DNA of 39,316 nucleotides from Cognatiyoonia sp965661665 (lineage in GTDB: Bacteria > Pseudomonadota > Alphaproteobacteria > Rhodobacterales > Rhodobacteraceae), in NCBI RefSeq assembly GCF_965661665.1, contig NZ_CBFIEO010000020.1, positions 1-39,316 of the forward strand, given 5' to 3'. Below the pieces are notes generated by a model, which saw nothing but the letters and a program-made list of their open reading frames with translations, was not told the DNA's origin and searched no databases. This document shows positions 1-7,510 of this stretch, piece after piece (position 1 is the first letter of the stretch; each line of letters begins with the position of its first letter). The position numbers were made by a program, and so were the translations under genes.

Positions 1-289
1 GCCCTGCTTCTTCCGCAACATAGATCAGAGCAAGCAGGTCTGAGGTATCGACCACATTGGGGTCGTCATCATCGAGATTTGTTTCCTGATAAAATTCAGA
101 AATTGCAGCAGCTGTTCTAGGGCCATAGTCGCCATCTACACGACCAGCGTCATATCCAAGCTGGTTCAGTATGAATTGCGCTGTGAAAACTGGATGCTGC
201 TCGAAACCCGTAGTTTCTGCTTGTTGCGCATCTACTGCATGCGATGTTGCGGTGAGGGCTACGGCACAAAAAATGAAAAACTTTTGCAT
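1..289 (-). CDS. secreted peptidoglycan-binding-like protein, 3' end outside window
   Basis: The minus strand is open from ATG at 289 to the window edge, giving about 96 residues without a stop. Residues 1-21 (MQKFFIFCAVAL...HAVDA) read as a Sec signal peptide. Residues about 36-67 fit a peptidoglycan-binding domain 1 repeat: AQFILNQLGYDAGRVDG, then DYGPRTAAAISEFYQ. A second ATG lies two codons upstream at 295, but the GGAGG at about 297-301 is only one base from it and seven from the ATG at 289, so 289 is the better start. The domain closely resembles the N-terminus of the divergent gene at 1308 (LLNKLGLNAGPVDG, GPRTDRAIHRFY), so the two are probably paralogues. The C-terminal function is not visible. 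The gene is certain as an ORF; its role is inferred. Confidence 0.72.
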   Translation of the reverse strand, partial: MQKFFIFCAVALTATSHAVDAQQAETTGFEQHPVFTAQFILNQLGYDAGRVDGDYGPRTAAAISEFYQETNLDDDDPNVVDTSDLLALIYVAEEAG

Positions 290-652
290 GGGCATGCCTC
301 CGATTAGATAGGAATATTTCTGATCAATTGCCTAATTTCAACTTTTCCAACCGCTCATTTAGATGGCGCCAACTCTTGAAGCCAATTTTGTAGCACCTCT
401 AGGGAATAGCCTGCGCCATAGCTTTGACCTGCAGAATGCGAAGCCCAACCACCGAGTTGGTCAGCTATTTGAGTTGGGCATTCGATGATTGACGTCAGCG
501 CCCACCGGACACGTTTAGGTGTTTGAGCAACGGAAAATTTCTAGTTCATCGAAGCCAATAAAGAGCGAAGGTGAACAAGACATCCGGAATGAGCCTCCCC
601 ATCGGAAGTGGTCGAGCGCTATTTCTAGAGAACGGAGGACCCGAGAATAGCA

Positions 653-886
653 AACAAGCGAACGAAGCCGGAAGAGATTGTTTCGACGTTACGGCAAGTT
701 GAGGTGCTTATGGGGCAAGGTATGTCCCGTCTGGATGAAATCAGACAGAACGGAGTTGTTGAGCAAACCTATTACCGCTGGCGATAGCAGTATGGTGAAA
801 TGGGTTTTAATCAATTGAAGGGACTGAAACGGCTCCAGCAGGTGAACGAGCAACTGAGAAGAGATGTATCCGACCTGACGCTCGAC
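653..886 (+). mobile_element. IS3-family transposase OrfA remnant
   Basis: Frame 656 reads KRTKPEEIVSTLRQVEV, then an HTH-like stretch ending EQTYYRWR, a TAG at 785-787, and in the same frame QYGEMGFNQLKGLKRLQ and QLRRDVSDLTLD. This matches the well-known OrfA of IS3-family elements (KRTKPEEIV...TYYRWR...SDLTLDK). The in-frame TAG, the missing start and the loss of similarity right after LTLD show a dead fragment. No OrfB or inverted terminal repeats are visible. The fragment ends three bases before the left copy of the inverted repeat at 890. Confidence 0.8.
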
Positions 887-889
887 GTG

Positions 890-1025
890 CCTGCCGTTCC
901 ATGTCGAGTGGGGCAGTCTAGTCGTTCGTTATCCACAGGTGGGCGGGAAGGAAGGCTAGAGGGGCTTAGATTGGATTAAGCGTGTTACAGTTCGATGGCG
1001 GGCTAGATGGGTCGTTGGGGGGCTA
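890..1025 (+). repeat. left copy of diverged inverted repeat
   Basis: About 135 bp that match, with scattered substitutions and small indels, the reverse complement of 3375-3517. Shared anchors are GTTCCATGTCGAGTGGG, GGCTAGAGGGGCTTAGA, TTAAGCGTGT and CAGTTCGATGG. In one frame it encodes FHVEWGSLVVRYPQVGGKEG then a stop, the same peptide end as the remnant at 3448-3654. It therefore looks like the 3' end of a duplicated, unidentified gene. Confidence 0.7.
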
Positions 1026-1307
1026 GACGTGAAGGGGGTCTCACGACATGGTCTTAGAGCTTCGAGGGCTTATTTGCTATGTACATGAGATTAGGCTGAA
1101 CCTTCACGAAGATATTTACTCGCTCAGATTAGCATGGATCATTATGGATGAGATGGCGCATCTAGTCCAAAACTAGTGGGAAGCATGGCGCCTTGGGATG
1201 TCGTCCGCCCGCCTCGGAAAGCATCGTTTCGATCGACCAGAGATTAATCATGCTCTAAGCATAGGAACATAAAACTCAGATCGAGCAATCCAGAAGGTGA
1301 TGACAAG
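1026..1307. other. intergenic, no gene seen
   Basis: Upstream region of the gene at 1308. No open frame of note, RNA gene or clear promoter was recognised. The ribosome-binding sequence AGAAGGTGA precedes the ATG at 1308. Confidence 0.5.
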
Positions 1308-3197
1308 ATGCGAAATTTGTTAGGAATACTTGCAATCGCAATAAGTGCAAGTTCCGCCTCTGCAGGTAATGATACAGCTACTGCGCAGGAGCTGTTGAAT
1401 AAGCTGGGGTTGAATGCCGGTCCTGTAGATGGGGCTTGGGGACCGAGAACGGATCGTGCAATTCATCGTTTTTATACCGAGATTGGTGCGATCTATGATG
1501 GCGAATTGGATGCTCAAGATATCGTCACTCTCGAAGCGGCAACCTCATACTATCGCCACTTTGGTAATCGCGATTGGTCGCCGGAAATACGCAGTGAGTT
1601 GCATGAGATAAAAATTGATGCAGCACCTTTCTCTTATATCAACGAAAACTTGGTAGCGGCTCTAGTTGGTCAGCAACAGTTCAGTGAGCCAAATCTAGGG
1701 AACCACCCTATCGGAGAACCGCCGAACGTGGAGTGGGTTCAACGACCTATGGATGCCGACTGTGCGGCAGTTTTGCGTGACATGTCGCCGCCCGATATGT
1801 CGAGATGGGATGCGCCGCTATATGCGCAAAACTGCAACTATAATTATCGACTGAAAATGTTCGACGGGGGTATAGATGCGCTTCAGGGTATTCTGGATCA
1901 TTGGGCATCTCAGCCACTAGGAGCCTATGACTTGAAGCCGAGTGGCGACGATGCATATTTCAAATCGACGCTCATGGCCTCAGTAGGAACTACATATGCG
2001 TTGTTCTACGATCACTTCAAAAACCATGGTCCTATCGACCGTCTTATTTCTGATTGGATGTTGAACAACCAAACTTTAGTCGGAAGAGAAACGTGCCCGT
2101 TCTCAAAACCTGAGAGCTATACTCCAGATCGATACATCGTTGATGCTTGCGGGAGCAATCATTGGCGGTTGTCTGTGGCAAATATTGCTTTGGGTCTACG
2201 CCTGAAGAACCGTCAGTTATTTATTGCAGGCGTTAAGCACTTAGAAATTAACCTTTCAATGTATGACGCCGACGGAATTTTTACTCCATATGCAACGCGC
2301 GGCTGGGACTCACCTGGATACGCAATTGATAACAATGAGTACATTTCAAGCATCGCCCTGATGTTGAGCGAAGTTGGTGTGAACCTTTACGATTTCAAAA
2401 TTCACGATGGCAGAGACATTGGGACTTTAATCGAAGGGCACAACGCTTGGCTCAATGATCCGAGCTTGGCAGAAAAATACATTGTCGCGTCAACTACTTG
2501 CAATGGAGGAACTTGCACTCAGATCGGCAGTATGGAGGACCTGGGTCCGCTTGCTCAGTGGAAGATCGATCGCCAATTTGAAGATTTCGATATTTTGTTG
2601 AGATCGTTTCATTATCAGGTTGTTTCGAATGGAGCGGACCCCGTCGAATTGGCGCGGATTTATCCCCGAGATGGAGAAAACGGTTTAGCAAAGATGTATG
2701 TGTGGGGACAAACTTCAGCATTCCCCTTTATCTATGCCTCATTGGAGTATTTCGATGACTTGGAACGATATCTGGAGCCAGAGCCCCAGGAGCCTCTTGA
2801 TCTAGAAGGTATCCCTTTAGATTTTGTTAACTTGGAGTGTGACTTTGAGATCCGCCGTAAGCTAATTGACGGTGCCGAGGAAAACAGGATTGCGTCGGGC
2901 CGTTTGATCACCAAAGAAGGCCGGGTAGCAATCTCTGAGATTGAAATAAGAGTGGGTGAAAACCCAAACCCAAATTTTGTTATGGATACAGCGGAACTCT
3001 TTTTGGCTGAAGACGGGCGTATCATCGGGGATTTAGCTGTGTACACGATGTTCGGAAATGACCGTATTGACGTAATTCGATTGGGGACAAGTTTTGCCCC
3101 GTTCAAAAACAAGGCAAAAATTGGGCCTCAGGGCACTCACCTTGCGCTTGTTGATAAAACGATCGAAATTTCCTTGGTTGCCAAGGGGTGCCAATGA
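1308..3197 (+). CDS. secreted protein: PG-binding-like domain plus alginate-lyase-like domain
   Basis: The product has 629 aa. Residues 1-20 are a signal peptide ending SASAG. Residues about 25-58 are a peptidoglycan-binding-1-like repeat (AQELLNKLGLNAGPVDGAWG). Residues about 200-395 resemble the alpha-toroid alginate lyase domain (PF05426/PL5-like): GSNHWRL at 282-288 sits where PL5 enzymes carry N-N-H-x-x-W, followed by YDADGIFTPYATRGW and an AIDNNEYISSIALM helix. The expected catalytic types are present as N284, H285, R331 and Y338. The final ~130 residues contain Cys pairs and look like a separate beta-rich domain. A role in cleaving a uronate-containing exopolysaccharide in the periplasm or outside the cell is an inference. 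The gene is more AT-rich than the core genes and is flanked by inverted repeats, consistent with horizontal acquisition. Confidence 0.7.
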   Translation: MRNLLGILAIAISASSASAGNDTATAQELLNKLGLNAGPVDGAWGPRTDRAIHRFYTEIGAIYDGELDAQDIVTLEAATSYYRHFGNRDWSPEIRSELHEIKIDAAPFSYINENLVAALVGQQQFSEPNLGNHPIGEPPNVEWVQRPMDADCAAVLRDMSPPDMSRWDAPLYAQNCNYNYRLKMFDGGIDALQGILDHWASQPLGAYDLKPSGDDAYFKSTLMASVGTTYALFYDHFKNHGPIDRLISDWMLNNQTLVGRETCPFSKPESYTPDRYIVDACGSNHWRLSVANIALGLRLKNRQLFIAGVKHLEINLSMYDADGIFTPYATRGWDSPGYAIDNNEYISSIALMLSEVGVNLYDFKIHDGRDIGTLIEGHNAWLNDPSLAEKYIVASTTCNGGTCTQIGSMEDLGPLAQWKIDRQFEDFDILLRSFHYQVVSNGADPVELARIYPRDGENGLAKMYVWGQTSAFPFIYASLEYFDDLERYLEPEPQEPLDLEGIPLDFVNLECDFEIRRKLIDGAEENRIASGRLITKEGRVAISEIEIRVGENPNPNFVMDTAELFLAEDGRIIGDLAVYTMFGNDRIDVIRLGTSFAPFKNKAKIGPQGTHLALVDKTIEISLVAKGCQ

Positions 3198-3374
3198 AGC
3201 AAGCCAAAGAGATGTTTTATGGCAATTGCGAAGATCAACGATCATGCCAATATTCCCCATAGTTACTAAGCAACAAACTACTATCCAATACCGGAACGAG
3301 GAGGTCCGATGGTCCTTGCGGGTAACTTCCACTGATCCCCCAGCTCCTCAAACCGTGTCCAGAGGCTGCCCTAC

Positions 3375-3517
3375 CAGCCTGGCACCCTCAAGACCCATCC
3401 AGCCGGCCATCGAACTGCAGACACGCTTAAATCCACTCTAAGCCCCTCTAGCCTCCCTTACCTCCCACCTGCGGATACCGAGCGACCAGACTGTCCCACT
3501 CGACATGGAACGACAGG
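3375..3517 (-). repeat. right copy of diverged inverted repeat
   Basis: This is the reverse-complement partner of 890-1025. The two copies point toward each other across the 1308-3197 gene. This copy continues beyond 3517 into coding-like sequence (see 3448-3714), while the left copy is cut off by the IS3 remnant. Confidence 0.7.
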
Positions 3518-3714
3518 CCCCTCCACTTCCCAGCTTTGTATCTCTGCGCGATGTACTGGATATCCAGTGGACAGCGGATGACGCGGAACTTGGCAACCTT
3601 GAAGACCGACGGGTAGGCATTGCTGCCTTCGTCTAGACCAATGATGTTGGCTTGCTAGTCGGGCTTTACGTCTTCAGACCATGACTGGAATTGCTTCCGT
3701 ACCCTTGAGACCTC
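3448..3714 (-). pseudogene. remnant of an unidentified gene
   Basis: The minus frame from 3714 reads EVSRVRKQFQSWSEDVKPD, a TAG at 3655-3657, QANIIGLDEGSNAYPSVF, KVAKFRVIRCPLDIQYIAQR, YKAGKWRGLSFHVEWDSLVA and RYPQVGGKGG, then TAG at 3448-3450. The composition is protein-like, and the last 20 codons are also conserved in the left repeat copy (FHVEWGSLVVRYPQVGG). That conservation supports this frame as once coding. No ATG is in frame, and the internal TAG and upstream TAA show decay. I do not recognise the family; a phage or plasmid protein would fit the setting. Confidence 0.45.
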
Positions 3715-3720
3715 TTAGGG

Positions 3721-4401
3721 TTACTCTAGGAAGGGCTACCAATCGCTTGGGAGGGTTCAGGTGACTTGGTCGAGCGTCAGAAGGGGCTGAAATAACGACT
3801 TAAAATCAACGGCTTGAATTACTATCCGTTCCTAGACCGAAGAAAAAAGAAAAATTAAAAGCTACATATATAAGAGTAACTGTGAGTAGCCTGAAGAGTG
3901 GCTGTCAGTGATGACTTGAGGGTAGCTTTGAGGAATGACTATTAAGACAGGTAAGCAGGAAATCCACCCAAGATACATGTTCTTGTGTAGTTGATCAGAT
4001 TCCTAGAGAAAAAGATACCGGAGGCGGACGGTTGCTGTAGGGGGCTTTAAGGGAAACCCTAGGCGTATTTTGGGGAAAAAATCTGTAAGGGTATACATAT
4101 GTACCCCTCCCCCAGCTCCCCCCCCTCGGCCCCTCGATCTAGGTCTGGGTGGTCGATCATGGGGTACCTATCGTGGTCTCAAGTGAACCTTCAGGATTCT
4201 ATAGGTAAAGCAGGAAGACCAAGACGATGATCAAATCGTGGTCTCTCCAGTACTGACAAAAATGTGCCTACTTGTGTCGAACTCGGTCTCTCGATACCTC
4301 AATAAACATTGAGGGCTGTCTCACAGATAGCGCTACACAAGAGCATCAAACCTTTCTGGGGGCACCATCTTTTCCAAACAAAATGGCCCAAGTGATGAGC
4401 G
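3721..4401. other. long intergenic stretch, degenerate accessory DNA
   Basis: No convincing gene on either strand. It contains an AT-rich tract (about 3840-3872) followed by three imperfect ~22-base repeats (3874-3941). A 10-base palindrome TACATATGTA within GGGTA...CCC lies near 4091-4108. GGTCTC-containing words recur around 4170, 4239 and 4288. It reads like decayed mobile DNA. Confidence 0.4.
3874..3941 (+). repeat. three imperfect ~22-base direct repeats next to an AT-rich tract
   Basis: The units GAGTAACTGTGAGTAGCCTG, GAGTGGCTGTCAGTGATGAC and GGGTAGCTTTGAGGAATGAC align by eye as GxGTxxCTxTxAGxxxxxxC-like copies in tandem, preceded by about 30 bases of A/T-rich sequence. Iterons of a former replication origin would look like this, but the match is weak. 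Confidence 0.3.
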
Positions 4402-5625
4402 TTAGAAAAACGCTTGTAACCCTGTCTGCGCGCGGCCGAGGATGAGGGCGTGGACGTCGTGGGTGCCTTCGTAGGTGTTGACGGTTTCTAGGTTCAGCAT
4501 GTGGCGGATGACTTGGTAGTCGCCGGAAATGCCGTTGCCGCCGTGCATGTCGCGGGCGAGGCGGGCGACGGTGAGCGCGTTGCCGCAGTTCTTGCGTTTG
4601 ATCATGGAGATCATCTCAGGCGCGGCGTTGGCGTCATCCATCAGGCGACCGACTTGAAGCGCGGCTTGCAGGCCGTAGGCGATGTCGGTCTGCATGTCGG
4701 CCAGTTTGAGTTGAAAGAGCTGCGTTTGCGCGATGGGTTTGCTGAATTGCACACGGTCGAGGCCGTATTGACGGGCGGCGTGCCAGCAAAATTCAGAAGC
4801 CCCCATGACACCCCATGCGATGCCATAGCGGGCGCGGTTGAGGCAGCCGAAGGGCCCTTTGAGCCCTTCCACGTTCGGCAGCAGCGCATCCTCGGACACC
4901 TCGACGTCTTCAAGAATGATCTGGCCAGTGACAGAGGCGCGGAGGCTAAGTTTGCCTTCGATCTTTGGGGCGCTGAGGCCCTTGGTGCCTTTCTCAAGCA
5001 CGAACCCGCGGATCTTGCCGTCGTGCGCGTCTGATTTGGCCCACACGACGAAGACATCGGCAATCGGACTGTTGGAAATCCATGTTTTTGCGCCGTTGAG
5101 CTTGTAGCCTGTCTTTGTCTTCTCTGCGCGGGTGCGCATGGATGAGGGGTCGGAGCCGGCGTCGGGCTCCGTCAGGCCGAAACAGCCGATCAGACCGCCG
5201 GAGCAGAGGCCGGGCAGGTATTTCTGACGCTGCTCTTCGGTGCCGTAGGCGTAGATCGGGTAGATGACCAAACTGGATTGTACCGACATCATGGAGCGGT
5301 AGCCGCTGTCGACCCGCTCAATCTCCCGCGCTATCAGGCCGTATGAGACGTAAGACGCTCCTAAGCCGCCGTAGGTTTCAGGGATTGTTGCGCCGAGCAG
5401 TCCAGCTTCCCCCATTTGGGCAAAAATTTCGGGCGCGATCGCCTCTTTTTCATAGTCGTCCTGCACCCGCGTTTGCAGATTGGCCTGCGCAAACTGGTTG
5501 GACGCATCGCGCAGCATCCGCTCTTCCTCGCCCAACTGGCCCTCCAAGCGAAAGGGATCGGCCCAGTCAAAGGATGCAAGATCGGGGGCATCTTTGCTTT
5601 TCAGCTTTGGATTGTGGCTGTTCAT
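4402..5625 (-). CDS. gcdH: glutaryl-CoA dehydrogenase
   Basis: A 407-aa acyl-CoA dehydrogenase family flavoprotein. It would oxidise and decarboxylate glutaryl-CoA to crotonyl-CoA in lysine, hydroxylysine and tryptophan breakdown, passing electrons to ETF. The N-terminus DWADPFRLEGQLGEEER, the FAD-binding CFGLTEPDAGSDPSSM and WISNSP segments, and the C-terminal NTYEGTHDVHALILGRAQTG block are typical of GcdH. The catalytic base should be the Glu of TYEGTHD (about residue 386). The frame extends 30 codons upstream to 5715, but that extension is not conserved-looking; ATG 5625 gives the usual length. The gene is divergent from the enoyl-CoA isomerase/SDR pair. GcdH rather than a generic acyl-CoA dehydrogenase is well supported by the C-terminal signature. 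Confidence 0.92.
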   Translation of the reverse strand: MNSHNPKLKSKDAPDLASFDWADPFRLEGQLGEEERMLRDASNQFAQANLQTRVQDDYEKEAIAPEIFAQMGEAGLLGATIPETYGGLGASYVSYGLIAREIERVDSGYRSMMSVQSSLVIYPIYAYGTEEQRQKYLPGLCSGGLIGCFGLTEPDAGSDPSSMRTRAEKTKTGYKLNGAKTWISNSPIADVFVVWAKSDAHDGKIRGFVLEKGTKGLSAPKIEGKLSLRASVTGQIILEDVEVSEDALLPNVEGLKGPFGCLNRARYGIAWGVMGASEFCWHAARQYGLDRVQFSKPIAQTQLFQLKLADMQTDIAYGLQAALQVGRLMDDANAAPEMISMIKRKNCGNALTVARLARDMHGGNGISGDYQVIRHMLNLETVNTYEGTHDVHALILGRAQTGLQAFF

Positions 5626-5709
5626 AGCGGTCTCGGGTGTGAATGTGAGTGAGGCCAGAATAGGGGAGGCCAGGCAGGAAAGGTCAAGAGGCAAAAGGTC
5701 ACGTGATCG

Positions 5710-5798
5710 GTTCACAGTGAACGCGACGTCACCGGAGAATCGTCTATGATCCTCCTTGCCAGTAGAAAGAGCGTGGTGATAGCGGTTTAGGGTGACGT
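5710..5798. promoter_or_regulatory. palindromes in divergent gcdH / isomerase promoter region
   Basis: GTTCAC-A-GTGAAC at 5710-5722 is a perfect odd palindrome. ACGTCACC at 5726-5733 is matched by GGTGACGT at 5791-5798, an 8-bp inverted pair 57 bases apart. Both lie between two divergent acyl-CoA metabolism units, where a TetR- or GntR-type regulator could act on both sides. The regulator is unknown and is not encoded here. Confidence 0.45.
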
Positions 5799-5828
5799 AA
5801 TGGTCAACTTGATGGCGGAGGATTGAGT

Positions 5829-6545
5829 TTGTCGATTGTGACGTATGAGACGCAAGGCAGCGTTGTGGTGATCACCCTCAACAACGGTGAGAACAAGCAA
5901 AACCTCGATTTTGCGCGCGCGATGCTAGGTGCGCTGGATCAGGCGGAGGCCGACAAGAAGGTCAAAGCGCTGGTTATTACGGCCGTGGATGAGAAGAACT
6001 GGAGCCAAGGCGTCGATCTCAACTTCCTCAACAGTGCGATGAAAGAGCAGCGGTTCGACGACATGAAGGCCTTCATGTACGCGATGAACGAGGTGTTCTC
6101 CCGCCTGTTGCTGGCCCCTTTCCCTGTGATCGCATCGATTACGGGCCATGCCTTTGGCAATGGTGCGATGTTGGCCTGTGCCTGTGATTTTCGCTTTATG
6201 CGGTCGGATCGTGGGTATTTTTGTTTTCCAGAGGTGGACATTTCCATCCCTTTCATGCCGGGCATGATTGCTTTCGTAAAAAAGGCGCTGCCCTATCCGT
6301 TCTTCAACGATCTAAAGCTGACAGGGCGTCGTGCAACGGCTGAGGAACTGGCGATGCAGGGCGTCGTGCAGGCCGCTTGCCCAGATGCGGAGGCGACCTT
6401 TGCCGCCGCAATGGAATTTGCGGCAACTTTCAACAAAGCCCGTGGGATTTTTGGGGAGCATAAGAAGCGGCTCCACTCACATATCATTCAGGTCATGGCG
6501 GATGAAGATAAGCCATTGATCGAAGCCCTCAAACTGATGGCTTGA
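5829..6545 (+). CDS. enoyl-CoA hydratase/isomerase family protein (Delta3,Delta2-enoyl-CoA isomerase-like)
   Basis: A 238-aa crotonase-fold enzyme. WSQGVDLNFL is the CoA/oxyanion segment; GHAFGNGAMLACACDFRFMR and DRGYFCFPEVDI form the second oxyanion loop and carry the acidic residue. The MRSDRGYF...EVDI pattern is closest to peroxisomal-type Delta3,Delta2-enoyl-CoA isomerases rather than classic hydratases. There is no ATG in frame at the 5' end. GGAGGA at 5817-5822 directly abuts a TTG at 5823 and is six bases before TTG 5829, so TTG 5829 is chosen. The SDR follows after 18 bases. With a dienoyl-CoA-reductase-like SDR downstream, a role in oxidation of unsaturated acyl chains is likely. Confidence 0.82.
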   Translation: MSIVTYETQGSVVVITLNNGENKQNLDFARAMLGALDQAEADKKVKALVITAVDEKNWSQGVDLNFLNSAMKEQRFDDMKAFMYAMNEVFSRLLLAPFPVIASITGHAFGNGAMLACACDFRFMRSDRGYFCFPEVDISIPFMPGMIAFVKKALPYPFFNDLKLTGRRATAEELAMQGVVQAACPDAEATFAAAMEFAATFNKARGIFGEHKKRLHSHIIQVMADEDKPLIEALKLMA

Positions 6546-6563
6546 GCGTAAGGAGCGTAGAAT

Positions 6564-7385
6564 ATGAGCATGACTTTCGATTTTTCAGGTCAGAACGTTT
6601 TTGTAGTTGGTGGCACGAGCGGCATCAACTTTGGAATCGCGCAGGGGTTTGCGCGCTGGGGTGCGAAGGTGATGGTCGCCTCCCGCAGCCAGAAGAAGGT
6701 GGATGCAGCGGTTGAAACCCTGAAAGAGCTTGGGGCCAAAGCCTCCGGCGTGGCGTTTGACGTGCGCGATTATGCGGCTGTCGAAGCTGGGTTCGAGACG
6801 GTGCGTGATTTCTTTGGCGGGGAGATTGATAACCTCGTCTCTGGCGCGGCTGGCAACGTGCCGGGTCGTTTGGTGGATCTGTCGCCCAATGCTGTGAAGG
6901 CGATGGTTGAGATCGACTTGATGGGTACGTTCCACGTGATGCGCGCCGCGTATCCGCATCTGAAAAAGCCGGGTGCGAGTGTTGTGAACATTTCCGCGCC
7001 GCAGGCGTTTGCTGCGATGAGCCACCAATCGCCAGTTTGTGCGGCGAAAGCCGGTGTCGATATGGTGACGAAGTCTTTGGCGCTGGAATGGGGTGCTGAG
7101 GGTGTTCGGATCAACTCCATCTCTCCTGGTCCGATTGATGGCACCGAAGGCATGGTGCGTCTTGCGCCAACCGATCAAATCCGTGAGGCGATCGTGAAAT
7201 CCGTGCCGATCAAGCGGTTTGGGACACCTGATGACATTGCCAAAGCGGCAGGGTTCCTCTGTTCCGATGCGGGATCTTACGTCTCCGGAGTTGTGCTACC
7301 TGTGGATGGTGGCTGGGGCGTGTCTGGGGCGTCTGTTGTGATGACAGCGGCGGCTGGTTTCATGGACAAGCTGACCCAAAAGTAA
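6564..7385 (+). CDS. SDR oxidoreductase, 2,4-dienoyl-CoA reductase-like
   Basis: A 273-aa short-chain dehydrogenase. VVGGTSGIN (residues 14-22) is the Rossmann glycine motif, DVRDY the adenine-binding Asp region, SGAAGN replaces NNAG, and S144 lies in VVNISAPQ. The usual YxxxK Tyr is absent: K162 is present but position 158 is Val (VCAAK). Loss of that Tyr in a ...SAKAGV-type motif is characteristic of 2,4-dienoyl-CoA reductases (DECR), which also share LALEWG and SPGPIDGTEG. NADPH-dependent reduction of 2,4-dienoyl-CoA would complement the isomerase encoded 18 bases upstream. AAGGAG lies upstream of ATG 6564. DECR is preferred over a generic SDR, but substrate is inferred. Confidence 0.82.
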   Translation: MSMTFDFSGQNVFVVGGTSGINFGIAQGFARWGAKVMVASRSQKKVDAAVETLKELGAKASGVAFDVRDYAAVEAGFETVRDFFGGEIDNLVSGAAGNVPGRLVDLSPNAVKAMVEIDLMGTFHVMRAAYPHLKKPGASVVNISAPQAFAAMSHQSPVCAAKAGVDMVTKSLALEWGAEGVRINSISPGPIDGTEGMVRLAPTDQIREAIVKSVPIKRFGTPDDIAKAAGFLCSDAGSYVSGVVLPVDGGWGVSGASVVMTAAAGFMDKLTQK

Positions 7386-7407
7386 GCTTAGGTTTTCGAT
7401 CTGATGG

Positions 7408-7436
7408 GGCCGTTCGTCGCAGGCGGGCGGCCTTTT
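7408..7436 (+). terminator. possible rho-independent terminator after the SDR gene
   Basis: GGCCG at 7408-7412 pairs with CGGCC at 7428-7432 across a 15-base loop and is followed by TTTT. The stem is short, so the call is tentative. Confidence 0.35.
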
Positions 7437-7468
7437 CATATGTTTGACCAAGGCGGAAAACTGGATTA

Positions 7469-7483
7469 GAACAAAACAGGAAC
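7469..7483 (+). promoter_or_regulatory. LexA (SOS) box upstream of imuA
   Basis: GAAC-AAAACAG-GAAC is an exact copy of the alphaproteobacterial LexA operator (GTTC-N7-GTTC read on the other strand). It overlaps a plausible -10 (TAGAAC/TTAGAA) spaced 16-17 bases from TTGACC at 7444-7449, so LexA bound here would block the imuA-imuB-dnaE2 promoter until DNA damage. Confidence 0.85.
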
Positions 7484-7510
7484 ATTATTAGAATCGGTGT
7501 CCTGTGCGTG

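Noticed and set aside
3769..3780. CTGACGCTCGAC shared with the IS3 remnant at 875-886
   Set aside because: Only 12 bases match and the flanks differ; likely chance or too short to interpret.
4398..4414. Hairpin AGCGTT/AACGCT at the end of gcdH
   Set aside because: Short stem with no T-run on the minus strand; not convincing as a terminator.
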